NCBI GenBank assembly: GCA_020199775.1
Contig: JAIVJZ010000041.1
Span: forward strand, 124,001 to 188,000
Direction of reading: 5' to 3'
Origin: Acidobacteriota bacterium
Lineage (GTDB): Bacteria; Acidobacteriota; Blastocatellia; Pyrinomonadales; Pyrinomonadaceae
DNA: 64,000 bases
The notes under the pieces are model-generated. The model was given only the letters and a program-made list of their open reading frames with translations, had not been told where the DNA came from and made no database searches. The position numbers were made by a program, and so were the translations under genes. Shown here piece by piece: positions 34,582 through 42,437 of the stretch (its first letter is position 1; every line of letters starts with the position of its first letter).

Positions 34582-35046
34582 TTACGCTTCGGCGTCCCCT
34601 TCGTCGGCGACCGCGACGGCGGCGGCAGCGGGTGCGGCGGCAGTCGCGGCATAATTGCCGCCGCCCTGGCCGCGTCCTCCCGCGCCTTTCTCGGGGCGTC
34701 TGCTCGCTTTGCGAATACGGCGTTCCTTGAACTTCTCGGCGCGGCGGCGGTCTTCATCCACGCGCACGGTGAGATAGCGCATCACTTGATCGCTGACGCG
34801 CATGCGGCGTTCGAGTTCGGCGATCTCGCCGCCCGTGCCTTCGATCTCGAACAGCATGAAATGGCCTTCGGTGTTGCGCCCGATGCGGTAGGCCAACGGC
34901 CTGCGCCCCATGCTTTCGGATTTGGTGATCGCGCCGCCCTGATCGGTGACGATTTTTTGCAGGTTTTCGACGAGGCGGGTCGAGTCTTCTTCGCCCGTCG
35001 CCGGGTCTATGATGAAGACCACTTCGTAAATTCTCTTCTCAGCCAA
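34582..35046 (-). CDS. rpsF: 30S ribosomal protein S6
   Basis: Partner of S18 in the small subunit. The core is about 100 residues: RIYEVVFIIDPATGEEDSTRLV, then GRRPLAYRIGRNTEGHFMLFEIEG and MRYLTVRVDEDRR. After about 115 there is a Gly- and Ala-rich tail, longer than usual and acidic at the very end. It is the first gene of the small ribosomal cluster; an AGGAGG-like site lies just upstream of the ATG. A fold-back element separates it from pth. Confidence 0.95.
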   Translation of the reverse strand: MAEKRIYEVVFIIDPATGEEDSTRLVENLQKIVTDQGGAITKSESMGRRPLAYRIGRNTEGHFMLFEIEGTGGEIAELERRMRVSDQVMRYLTVRVDEDRRRAEKFKERRIRKASRRPEKGAGGRGQGGGNYAATAAAPAAAAVAVADEGDAEA

Positions 35047-35107
35047 AATTCATCCTCCTTATGGATGTCTAGCCTCGGCCTCGTGGCCGAAGCAAGAAGG
35101 AAAGGTT

Positions 35108-35191
35108 GAAACGATGAAGTAGGAACGCTGAACGATGAAGTAAAAGCCCTTGTCTTTCATTCATCGTTCCGCGTTCCGACTTCATCGTTCA
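35108..35191. repeat. Fold-back tandem-word element, ACGATGAAGTAGGAACGC type
   Basis: Arms 35108-35139 and 35160-35191 pair with two mismatches over 29 bases. It occupies the rpsF-pth gap and touches the pth stop. A related element lies at 44107-44182. Confidence 0.88.
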
Positions 35192-35746
35192 ATTATATGT
35201 TGCCATCGCTTTGTCAATGCCGTCGCGGAGGACGGCGCGGATCGCTTCGACGCTCCGCTCTAAAACTTTTTCCAGTTCCGCGCGCGCGCCTTGCGGGAAA
35301 CGTTCGAGGACGTATCGCGCGGCGTCGGCGAGCGGGTGTTCGGGTTGAATCCCGACGCGCAGGCGGATGAATTCGTCCGTGCCTACTTGCGCGATGATAC
35401 TTTTCAAACCGTTGTGACCGCCGCTCGAACCGCGCGGACGGAGACGCAACGCGCCGAAAGGCAACGCGAGGTCGTCGCTGACGACGACCAAATCCGTCGC
35501 CGTTTTCAACTCGCGTTTGCGCAGCAGGCACTGAACCGACTCGCCGCTCAAATTCATGTAAGTCTGCGGCTTGACGAGTTCGACCTTCCGGCCTTCGATC
35601 TCTGCGCGCCCGACGAGCGCGCGACACTCCTCGCGCCGCACGTCGCGCCCCGCCTCGCGCGCCAACAAATCCACGACCATGAAGCCGAGGTTGTGGCGCG
35701 TCAATTCATACTGCGCGCCCGGATTGCCCAGCCCGACGATAAGCAT
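35189..35746 (-). CDS. pth: Peptidyl-tRNA hydrolase
   Basis: Releases tRNA from stalled peptidyl-tRNA. The frame extends to 35854 through a fold-back element, but MLIVGLGNPGAQYELTRHNLG from the ATG at 35746 is the family start, giving 185 residues. His 18 is the catalytic residue (RHN), with QTYMNLSGESV near 63-73, VVSDDLALPFG near 88-98 and RPRGSSGGHNGLKSI near 102-116. There is no ribosome site because the element abuts the start codon. Confidence 0.95.
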   Translation of the reverse strand: MLIVGLGNPGAQYELTRHNLGFMVVDLLAREAGRDVRREECRALVGRAEIEGRKVELVKPQTYMNLSGESVQCLLRKRELKTATDLVVVSDDLALPFGALRLRPRGSSGGHNGLKSIIAQVGTDEFIRLRVGIQPEHPLADAARYVLERFPQGARAELEKVLERSVEAIRAVLRDGIDKAMATYN

Positions 35747-35758
35747 CAGAAAAGAGGG

Positions 35759-35846
35759 TGAGGGGCAAAGAGGGGAAGGGGCAAAGGGACGAAACCCGCG
35801 CCGCCCGGATCGGGCACTGCGCCCTTTGCCCCTTCCCCCTTGCCCA
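35759..35846. repeat. Fold-back tandem-word element, GGGGCAAAGAGGGGAAGG type
   Basis: Purine-rich left arm 35759-35788 and pyrimidine-rich right arm 35822-35846, reverse complements with a two-base indel. It lies between the pth start and the rplY stop. Same word class as 30541, 46021, 47538 and 57122. Confidence 0.88.
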
Positions 35847-35860
35847 TTTCCCAAACTCCG

Positions 35861-36526
35861 TTAGGCTTCGTCGGCCTCGTCGTCCTTCTTGCCCTTGCCG
35901 ATAACTTCCGGCTCCGCGCCTTCTTCCTCTGTCACCACAGGGGCTTCGACCGGCTCTTCGGCGATGATGCCGACGGTGGCAAGCACCGTGTCGGGCTCGT
36001 TCAGGATTTCGATGTTTTCCGCCACCTGTAAATCGGAGACGTGCAGCACGTCGTGGACGCCGAGGTTCGAGACATCGAGGTCGATGGCGTCGGGGATGTC
36101 GCGCGGCCTGACGCGGATTTGAATTTCACGCACCATCTGTTCGAGCACGCCGCCGCCTTCGGTCACGCCGATAGGCTCGCCCGTCAGGTGAAGCGGCACG
36201 GCGACTTCGATCTTCTGGCCGCGCACGAGGCGGCGCAAATCGGCGTGGACGAGGCGGCCGCGCACCGGGTCGATCTGGCGGTCGAGGAACATCACGTCGT
36301 GACCTCCTTCGCCGTCGATGTCGAGCGTGAAAATGGTGTTGTGACCCGACTCCGTGCGCAGGATGGCCGCCAGTTCGGCGAGCGACGCGGAGGCCGAAAC
36401 GGATTCGCCCTCGCCGCCGTAAATCGTGAGCGGCACGCGGCCGGCGGCGCGCACGCGGCGCGCGTCGTTCTTCCCGCGCCCCTCGCGACGCGCGGCCTGG
36501 ATCGTAAATTCTTTCTTCTCTGCCAT
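35861..36526 (-). CDS. rplY: 50S ribosomal protein L25/general stress protein Ctc
   Basis: Binds 5S rRNA. The 221-residue product from the ATG at 36526 (MAEKKEFTIQAARREGRGKN) has the L25 N-terminal domain (about 1-95, with DVMFLDRQIDPVRGRLVHADLRR) and the TL5/CTC C-terminal beta domain (about 100-185, VPLHLTGEPIGVTEGGGVLEQ). The end is an acidic Glu/Asp/Lys tail. The upstream part of the open frame is repeat-derived. prs-rplY-pth is a widely conserved order. Confidence 0.95.
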   Translation of the reverse strand: MAEKKEFTIQAARREGRGKNDARRVRAAGRVPLTIYGGEGESVSASASLAELAAILRTESGHNTIFTLDIDGEGGHDVMFLDRQIDPVRGRLVHADLRRLVRGQKIEVAVPLHLTGEPIGVTEGGGVLEQMVREIQIRVRPRDIPDAIDLDVSNLGVHDVLHVSDLQVAENIEILNEPDTVLATVGIIAEEPVEAPVVTEEEGAEPEVIGKGKKDDEADEA

Positions 36527-36540
36527 AATTAAATTACCGT

Positions 36541-36621
36541 GTTTCAAGTTACAGGTTCCAAGTTTCAGGACTGAGGTTCTTTGCGTCTTAACTTGAAACC
36601 TACAACTTGAAACCTGAAACC
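36541..36621. repeat. Fold-back tandem-word element, GTTTCAAGTT type
   Basis: The left arm 36541-36569 and right arm 36590-36621 carry GTTTCAAGTTNCAGG words in opposite orientation, filling the gap from the rplY start to the prs stop. Related to 37590-37670. Confidence 0.85.
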
Positions 36622-36638
36622 AAATTAGTGTTTGCCCT

Positions 36639-37586
36639 TCACACGAAGAGCGAAGAGACGCTGGTCTCCTCGTGGATCGACTTGATCGCTTTCGCCAGCA
36701 GCGGCGCAATGCTTAACACCTTGATGTTATCCGCCTCACTCTTGCTCTCGTTGAACGGGATCGTGTTCGTCGTGACGACCTGCTCGATGTCCGACTTCGC
36801 CAACTGCTCGCAGGCGTGACCCGACAATACCGCGTGCGTGAAACAGGCGTGGATGCTCGCCGCGCCCGCGCTCTTGAGAGCCTTCGCCACCTTCGTCAGC
36901 GAACCGCCCGTGTCGCACATGTCGTCAACCACCAGACAATTGCGCCCGCGCACGTCGCCGACGACGTTCATCACTTCGGCCACGTTCGCCTTCTCGCGCC
37001 GCTTGTCGCAGAGCGCGAGTTCGGCGTTGAGCCGCTTGGCGTAGGCGCGCGCGCGTTCCGCGCCGCCCGTGTCGGGCGCGACCACCGTCAGGTTCGGCAT
37101 CGGGTTCGCCTGATAGTGGCCGATGAAGACGGGCGCGGCGTACAGGTGATCCACCGGGATGTCAAAGAAGCCTTGAATCTGCGCGGCGTGCAAATCCATC
37201 GTCAGGACGCGATGCGCCCCGGCCGTCGCGATCAGGTTCGAGACGAGCTTGGCGGCAATCGGCACGCGCGGGCGATCCTTCTTGTCCGAACGCGCGTAAC
37301 CGTAATACGGGATCACGGCCGTCACGCGCTCGGCCGACGAACGCCGGAAGGCGTCGAGCATGACGAGCAGTTCCATCAGATTCGCGTCCGTGGGCGGGCA
37401 GGTCGGCTGGACGATGAAGATGTCGCCGCCGCGCACGTTCTCGGTGATCTGGAAGTTGAATTCGCCGTCGGAAAAACGCCCGATGGTCGCGCTGCCCGGA
37501 TCGCAACTCAGGTAGTTGCAAATCTCCAGCGTCAACTCGCGGTTCGCGTTGCCGGAAAAAACTTTGATGCCGCCGGTCGTGCTCAT
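36639..37586 (-). CDS. prs: Ribose-phosphate pyrophosphokinase
   Basis: Makes PRPP, the precursor of both pyrimidine nucleotides (pyr genes in this window) and purines. The 315-residue class I enzyme has GRFSDGEFNFQI near 37-48 and PPTDANLMELL near 64-74. The catalytic-flap region DLHAAQIQGFFDIPVDHL is near 131-148, and the PRPP-binding loop CLVVDDMCDTGGSL near 218-231. It follows tRNA-Gln on the same strand and is probably cotranscribed with it. Confidence 0.96.
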   Translation of the reverse strand: MSTTGGIKVFSGNANRELTLEICNYLSCDPGSATIGRFSDGEFNFQITENVRGGDIFIVQPTCPPTDANLMELLVMLDAFRRSSAERVTAVIPYYGYARSDKKDRPRVPIAAKLVSNLIATAGAHRVLTMDLHAAQIQGFFDIPVDHLYAAPVFIGHYQANPMPNLTVVAPDTGGAERARAYAKRLNAELALCDKRREKANVAEVMNVVGDVRGRNCLVVDDMCDTGGSLTKVAKALKSAGAASIHACFTHAVLSGHACEQLAKSDIEQVVTTNTIPFNESKSEADNIKVLSIAPLLAKAIKSIHEETSVSSLFV

Positions 37587-37589
37587 AAA

Positions 37590-37670
37590 AAAGTTTCAAG
37601 TCTCAGGTTTCAAGTTTCAGGTCTGAAAGTTTGTGAACTCGGAACCTGAAACCTGAGACTTGAAACTTTT
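37590..37670. repeat. Fold-back tandem-word element, GTTTCAAGTCTCAGG type
   Basis: The left arm is five words long; the right arm (37643-37670) is its reverse complement lacking one 7-base unit, a clear slippage difference. It lies between prs and tRNA-Gln. Confidence 0.9.
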
Positions 37671-37676
37671 GAAGAA

Positions 37677-37751
37677 TGGCTGGGGCGGAAGGATTCGAAC
37701 CTACGAATGCCGGATCCAAAGACCGGTGCCTTACCACTTGGCGACGCCCCA
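37677..37751 (-). tRNA. tRNA-Gln (anticodon TTG)
   Basis: A 75-base gene that includes an encoded CCA end. Acceptor arm TGGGGCG/CGCCCCA is perfect, the D arm is GCC-AAGTGGTAA-GGC, the anticodon loop is CTTTGGA and the T loop is TTCGAAT. A T-T mismatch is seen at the top of the anticodon stem and one in the T stem, which is tolerable. It is downstream of ispE and upstream of prs. Confidence 0.95.
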
Positions 37752-37773
37752 ATGTTGCTCGCGCGAACATGCC

Positions 37774-37803
37774 CTTATACAGGCACGCTCATTTAAAACT
37801 CAA
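37774..37803 (-). promoter_or_regulatory. Probable promoter for tRNA-Gln and prs
   Basis: On the minus strand TTGAGT (37803-37798) and TATAAG (37779-37774) are 18 bases apart, 23 bases upstream of the tRNA. The -35 overlaps the last codons of ispE. Confidence 0.6.
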
Positions 37804-38725
37804 TCGCGCCGACGGCCTGCGCGTAAGCGACGCGCGCGAGCGTCTCACAGGCGAAAACCTGCCAGCCCCTCTCGACTCTCAAACTCACCCGCGCGCCGTC
37901 GCGCACCTCCGCATTTTCAAAGAGGCCGAAGACGCTCGCCCCGCTGCCCGAGAGCAACGCGCCGCTCGCGCCCGCCGCCGTGAGCGCGTCGCGCGCCCGC
38001 CCGATTTCGGGATGAAGGCCGTAGACGACCGACTCGAAATCGTTCCTTAGTGCTGCATGCGGCAAACCCGAAATTTCGGCCTGTGCGCGCGAAACAGCGA
38101 GATTAGCGGGCGCAACTGCCTTTGTCAAGGCATGCGCGTTCAACGACTTGTAAGCCGCCGCGGTCGAGACTTCGATGTGCGGCGTGACGATTAAAAGTTG
38201 CTGTGGCGGCATATCCGGGAGCGCATGAATGCCTGTTCCCCGCCCCGTGCCGAGCGCGGTGCCGCCCGTCAGGAAGAAGGGCACGTCCGCGCCGAGCGAC
38301 GCGCCGATTTCCGCGAGCGCGCGCCGGTCGGTCTCTATTTTCCACAGGCGCGCGAGGCCGACGAGGGCGACGGCGGCGTTCGACGAGCCGCCGCCGAGAC
38401 CGCCGCCCGCCGGAATCTTTTTCTCCAAATTGATGCGCGTGCCGCGACCCGTGCCGTAACGTTGGCGGAGAGCGACGGCGGCGCGGTGTACGAGATTCGT
38501 TTCGTCGCAGGGGACGCCGGGCGCATCGCAGGCGAGTTCGATCTGTCCGTCGTCGCGCGCCGCGAACGTTAGTCGGTCGTGGAGCGTGACGGTTTGAAAG
38601 ACGGTTTCGATTTCATGGTAGCCGTCCGTGCGGCGTCCCAAGACGCGCAGGGTGAGATTAATCTTGGCGAAGGACGGGAGTGTGAATCGTGCGTCGGACA
38701 CAGTGGGCAAAATTTCACCGGGCAA
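37793..38725 (-). CDS. ispE: 4-diphosphocytidyl-2-C-methyl-D-erythritol kinase
   Basis: GHMP-family kinase, fourth step of the non-mevalonate pathway; with ispD and ispF it gives three of the pathway genes in this window. The 310-residue protein has FAKINLTLRVLGRRTDGYHEIETVFQ near 18-43, the ATP loop PAGGGLGGGSSNAA near 105-118 and GSGASVFGLF near 260-269. The N-terminal 12 residues before FTLPSFAK are extra and the start could be slightly further in. It lies upstream of the tRNA and prs, its usual place. Confidence 0.94.
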   Translation of the reverse strand: MPGEILPTVSDARFTLPSFAKINLTLRVLGRRTDGYHEIETVFQTVTLHDRLTFAARDDGQIELACDAPGVPCDETNLVHRAAVALRQRYGTGRGTRINLEKKIPAGGGLGGGSSNAAVALVGLARLWKIETDRRALAEIGASLGADVPFFLTGGTALGTGRGTGIHALPDMPPQQLLIVTPHIEVSTAAAYKSLNAHALTKAVAPANLAVSRAQAEISGLPHAALRNDFESVVYGLHPEIGRARDALTAAGASGALLSGSGASVFGLFENAEVRDGARVSLRVERGWQVFACETLARVAYAQAVGAIEF

Positions 38726-38732
38726 AAGTAGA

Positions 38733-38767
38733 GCGGCCGGCCTCTCTTAAGATTGAGCGCCGGCCGC
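38733..38767 (-). terminator. Hairpin between the CAP-domain gene and ispE
   Basis: GCGGCCGGC (38733-38741) pairs with GCCGGCCGC (38759-38767). On the minus strand it is followed by TCTACTTTT. It probably ends the CAP-domain transcript. Confidence 0.55.
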
Positions 38768-38795
38768 CGCAAATTTTCGCATCCGGGTCGCGGCT

Positions 38796-39461
38796 CTAGC
38801 GCGTGACGAATACCTGCGTGAAGAAGACGCGGCCGTCGGCGGCGCGAGCCACGCCGACGCCGGAATGCGTAAAGCCCTGACGCAGCAAGTTGGCGCGGTG
38901 CTTGGACGAAGTCATCCAACGCTCGACGGCGAAGCCCGCCGGATCGTCGTAGCCGGAATTATACGCGATGTTCTCGGCAATCGCGCTCCAACCGCAGACG
39001 CCGCACGCGCGGGCGCGCATCGTCATGTTCTGACCTTGCGGGTCTATATGATCGAAGAAGTTTTGCCGCGCCATGTTCTCGGAATGCAGCCGCGCCATGC
39101 GCGTCAGTTCCGCGTCCCAGACGAGCGACGACTCGCCGCGCGCGCGCCGCTGCGCGTTGATCAGATCAAAGGCGCGCCGCTCGTCGCCGGTCGCGCTGAC
39201 GCGCGCCGTGCGCGAACGGGCGTTCGTCAAAGAAGCGTTCATGGTGCGCGCCTGCGTCTCGCACGAGTCCGCGCTCAAATTGACGCGCGCGGCGCCACTG
39301 TTCGAGACCCCGACGAGCCGTGCGACGGGGCGCATCGCCTGTGCTTCGACGCTCGCGGCGAACAGGCCGGAGACGAACAGACAGGCGACGGCGGAGAGCG
39401 CGAAACGTGCGTGTCTGCGCACACGCAGACCTAGACAGGGGGACAAATTGTAGCGCGTCAT
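38796..39461 (-). CDS. Secreted CAP-domain (SCP/PR-1-like) protein
   Basis: The 221-residue product has an N-terminal signal peptide (hydrophobic run about 20-36, cleavage near VEAQA). The CAP domain covers about 95-221: DLINAQRRARGESSLVWDAELTRMARLHSENMA with the first conserved His, FFDHIDPQG, AENIAYN and HRANLLRQGFTHSGVGVA. Bacterial CAP proteins are secreted and of mostly unknown role, some of them sterol- or lipid-binding or protease-like. Two Cys in ACGVCG may form a disulphide. It stands alone between ispE and a TPR gene. Confidence 0.88.
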   Translation of the reverse strand: MTRYNLSPCLGLRVRRHARFALSAVACLFVSGLFAASVEAQAMRPVARLVGVSNSGAARVNLSADSCETQARTMNASLTNARSRTARVSATGDERRAFDLINAQRRARGESSLVWDAELTRMARLHSENMARQNFFDHIDPQGQNMTMRARACGVCGWSAIAENIAYNSGYDDPAGFAVERWMTSSKHRANLLRQGFTHSGVGVARAADGRVFFTQVFVTR

Positions 39462-39624
39462 TGGGGGTAGAACTCTCTTCTTTTAATTTAGACTTTTTAA
39501 CTGATGAGGAGGGTTCTTGCTTGCGGTCTGAACGAAACTTGGGGCAAACGTTCAGACTAACGGCAGTGTAGCGTGAGGGCTGCACACCGTCAATATGTCA
39601 AATTTACACTCCGAATCGTGTAGC

Positions 39625-41724
39625 TTACTTGCCCGTTTCGCCGTTGATTTTGGCCTTGAGACGGGTGATGTCCGAGGCGTCGGTGGTGAGTCCGAGGGCT
39701 TTGCGCCAGGCGGCGCGGGCTTCGTCGAGCTTGCCGCGTTTCCGGTAGAGGTCGCCGAGGTGCTCTTGCACGGTGGAGGAACGCGTGTTGCGGCGCGCGG
39801 CGTCGTTGAGGTAGCGTTCGGCTTCGTCGAGTTGGCCGAGTTTGAAGTAGACCCAGCCGAGACTGTCGAGATAGTTGGGGTTGGTCGGCTCGGCTTTGAC
39901 GGCGCGCTTGATCATGTCGAGCGCGTCGGGGAGGCGTTCGCCCCGCTCGGTGAGAAAGTAGCCGAGGTTATTGAGCGCGGTCGGGTCGTTCGGCGTTCGC
40001 GAGAGAATGCGGCGCAGAGACTCTTCCGCGCCCTTCGGGTCGCCCGCGCGCTCCTGCGCGGAGGCGAGCATGATGAGAGCTTGGGCGACGAGTTGCGGCT
40101 GCGTGGGCGGGGCGAGTTCGAGCAGTTTGCGCGCGGCCACGACCGCCTCTTTGCCCCGACCCGCTTGCAGGTAGAGATTCGCGATGGAGAGATACGCCGG
40201 GTAATCGTCTTCGACCTTGCCCGTGATGCGCGCACGCAGGAGCGTCGCGCCCTCTTCGACCTGACCGAGTTCGGCCAGCGTCTCGGCTTCCAAACTTAAA
40301 AACTCGGACACGCCCGGATGTTTCAGACGCGCGGCGCGCACGGCTTCCAGAGCTTCGCGCCGTTTGCCCTGTTCGCGCAGCACGGCGACGGAATAAAAAT
40401 CGGCGCGCGGATCATTCGCGCCGAGCACACGGCGCATGCGCGCGGCGGTCGCGAAGGCGTCGTCCAAACGTCCGGCCTGCCGCTGCAAGTTGATGATGCG
40501 TTCGAGCAGCGGGCGCACCGCCTCTTTGTCGCTGTCTGAGGTGAGCGGCGCGTCGGCGCCCGCGCCGCGCGCTTTGAGTTGGTCTTCGTAGGTGGCGATG
40601 GCTTCGTCGTAGCGCAGCGCGTCGGCGAGCACCCCGGCGAGGTCGTCCACGAGGCGACTTCGTTGTTGCTGCAACTCGCGCGTGTCGCCGGGGCGCGCGG
40701 CGGTGGCGGCGCGCAGCGTTGCGACGGCGGCGTCAACTTTGCCGGAGCGCGCCTGCGCGTGCGCGAGCAGACTGATGGCGGCGAGGTTGGTCGGGTTCGC
40801 CACGATCATGCGCTGCAACTCGGTGATGGCGACATCGCTGTCGCCGCCCGCGTCTATCGCCTCGCCGAGCAGCGCGAGATACCCGCTGTTCCCCGGATTG
40901 ATGGCGAGCGCGCGACGGATGGCGTCAACCGACTCGGCGGTGCGACCGGCCTTGAGTAATGCTTCGGCGAGACGCGCGGCGGCGGCGTCGGGCGAAAGCT
41001 CGCGCCCCTGCGTGATGACTTTGTAGAAGTTCGTATCGACGGTTGCGCGCGCGCCCATCCAACGGCGGAACGCTTCGATGGCTTCCGTTTCGCGTTCGGT
41101 TCTCGTGTAAAACTCGCCGAGCAGGGCGAGGGCTTCCGGGTCGTTCGGGTCGAGACGAAGCACTTCTTTGAGGGCGGCGATGGCGCGGTCGGCGGCGGCG
41201 CGGTCGGTCTTGTCAGAATCGAGTCCGGCCTTGAGCGAGTAGATGCGCGAGAGGATGCGGTGCGCGCCGAAGTTGTTGTTGTCGATGCGGACGGCGGCGG
41301 ACGCTTCGCGTTCGGCGAGCGTCTGATCGTCGAGGAAGAAAAAGGCGATTTCGGCGAGCGCGGTGTGGGCTTCCGAAAGAGTTGGGTCGAGCGCGGCGGC
41401 CTGCTCGAAGGCCGCTTGCGCCGTGCGCAAATCCTCGCGCGTGATGCCGCCCCGGCCGCGCGCGTTCGTGAAGAAACGCTGGCCTTCCATCAACTTCGCG
41501 TAAGCCTTGACGCGGCGTTCGCGCGGCGTGAGCGACGCCTGCGCGGAGGGCTGCGCCGGAGTCTTCTGCGCGGGCATGGCCGCCGGCACGGGGCGCGGCG
41601 CGCGGGGCGCGGGCGTGGGTTGCGCGTCGGGAGTTTGCGTTCGCGCGCCGGTCGAGACCGGACAGGCGATGGAGCACGCCGAGACCGCGAAGGCGAGCGA
41701 GGCGAGGCGGGCGTAAAACTTCAC
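39625..41724 (-). CDS. Exported tetratricopeptide-repeat protein
   Basis: A GTG start at 41724 with AAAGGA 9 bases upstream overlaps the preceding stop codon as GTGA, implying translational coupling. The 699-residue product has a signal peptide or lipoprotein-like leader (ASLAFAVSACSIAC, possible lipid Cys near 15-20) and a Pro/Ala-rich region. TPR units follow throughout (DLRTAQAAFEQAAALDPTLSEAHTALAE; DPNDPEALALLGEFYTR; NPNYLDSLGWVYFKLGQLDEAERYLNDA; HLGDLYRKRGKLDEARAAWRKAL). It is a probable periplasmic scaffold; the ligand is unknown. Confidence 0.85.
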   Translation of the reverse strand: MKFYARLASLAFAVSACSIACPVSTGARTQTPDAQPTPAPRAPRPVPAAMPAQKTPAQPSAQASLTPRERRVKAYAKLMEGQRFFTNARGRGGITREDLRTAQAAFEQAAALDPTLSEAHTALAEIAFFFLDDQTLAEREASAAVRIDNNNFGAHRILSRIYSLKAGLDSDKTDRAAADRAIAALKEVLRLDPNDPEALALLGEFYTRTERETEAIEAFRRWMGARATVDTNFYKVITQGRELSPDAAAARLAEALLKAGRTAESVDAIRRALAINPGNSGYLALLGEAIDAGGDSDVAITELQRMIVANPTNLAAISLLAHAQARSGKVDAAVATLRAATAARPGDTRELQQQRSRLVDDLAGVLADALRYDEAIATYEDQLKARGAGADAPLTSDSDKEAVRPLLERIINLQRQAGRLDDAFATAARMRRVLGANDPRADFYSVAVLREQGKRREALEAVRAARLKHPGVSEFLSLEAETLAELGQVEEGATLLRARITGKVEDDYPAYLSIANLYLQAGRGKEAVVAARKLLELAPPTQPQLVAQALIMLASAQERAGDPKGAEESLRRILSRTPNDPTALNNLGYFLTERGERLPDALDMIKRAVKAEPTNPNYLDSLGWVYFKLGQLDEAERYLNDAARRNTRSSTVQEHLGDLYRKRGKLDEARAAWRKALGLTTDASDITRLKAKINGETGK

Positions 41725-42239
41725 GCAGTTGTTCCTTTCGCGGGCGTGCCGTCGGTGGTCAGCCCTTCCGTTGTTTCCGTCGCCTGCCAGACTTTCATCC
41801 ACGCCGCGCGGCGCGGATAGGTGTAGAGCAAAATGGCGACGGCGATGACGCCCGCCTTCAACATGTCGCTCGGATAACCCGAACGGGTGAACAGCAGATA
41901 ACCGACGAGGGCGATGGCGATGCCGAATAGGGCGACGAGCACGGTCGTCTTGTGCAACGTGGCGAGCAGCGCGGAAGCCCCCTTCGCCTCCGCGATGGTT
42001 TGCAATCTGAGCGCGCCGAAACGCATGCGCCTGAGCGCGATTGCGCCGAGTCCGAGTCCCGCGATGACGATCCAGAGCGCGCCGTACAGAGTGGGGTCGA
42101 GCAGGCTCGCGGGCAGGCTCGGCCGCACGCCCGCGTAGGCCAGCACGACGAGCGCGAGCGTGAGCGTGATGAACGCCGCCACCACGCCCGCGGCGGCGCG
42201 GTGGCGGCGCGTCAATTCGTCAGAGGTCTGTTCGGCCAT
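41721..42239 (-). CDS. Four-helix membrane protein of unknown function
   Basis: A 172-residue protein with a short polar N-terminus and about four hydrophobic helices (about 18-37, 49-68, 96-116, 124-140). Basic loops and a short cytoplasmic tail follow. I recognise no family. It is coupled by overlapping start and stop codons to the TPR gene downstream, so the two probably act together at the inner membrane. A strong hairpin of the next gene lies just upstream. Confidence 0.75.
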   Translation of the reverse strand: MAEQTSDELTRRHRAAAGVVAAFITLTLALVVLAYAGVRPSLPASLLDPTLYGALWIVIAGLGLGAIALRRMRFGALRLQTIAEAKGASALLATLHKTTVLVALFGIAIALVGYLLFTRSGYPSDMLKAGVIAVAILLYTYPRRAAWMKVWQATETTEGLTTDGTPAKGTTA

Positions 42240-42362
42240 AAGAGTTCGTCCCAGTTCCCCGCCGGAGACGCCGCGCGCTCAAACTCATTTCGTTAACGCT
42301 GTTGGAGGTGAAAAAATTCTAACACTGACGAACTGAAGTAGAAAGCGACAGGGCGACTAAAT

Positions 42363-42418
42363 AAAAGGCGAAAGTGGAGACCGGAGTTTTCGCGTGCTCC
42401 GCTCCACTTTCGCCTTTT
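42363..42418 (-). terminator. Terminator after the BamD-like gene
   Basis: Perfect 17-bp arms AAAAGGCGAAAGTGGAG (42363-42379) and 42402-42418, with an inner CGGAG/CTCCG pair. On the minus strand the stem runs into TTTTATTT. It has the shape of the fold-back elements, but the words are not tandem. Confidence 0.75.
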
Positions 42419-42437
42419 GCCAATTCGACCTGCTGCT

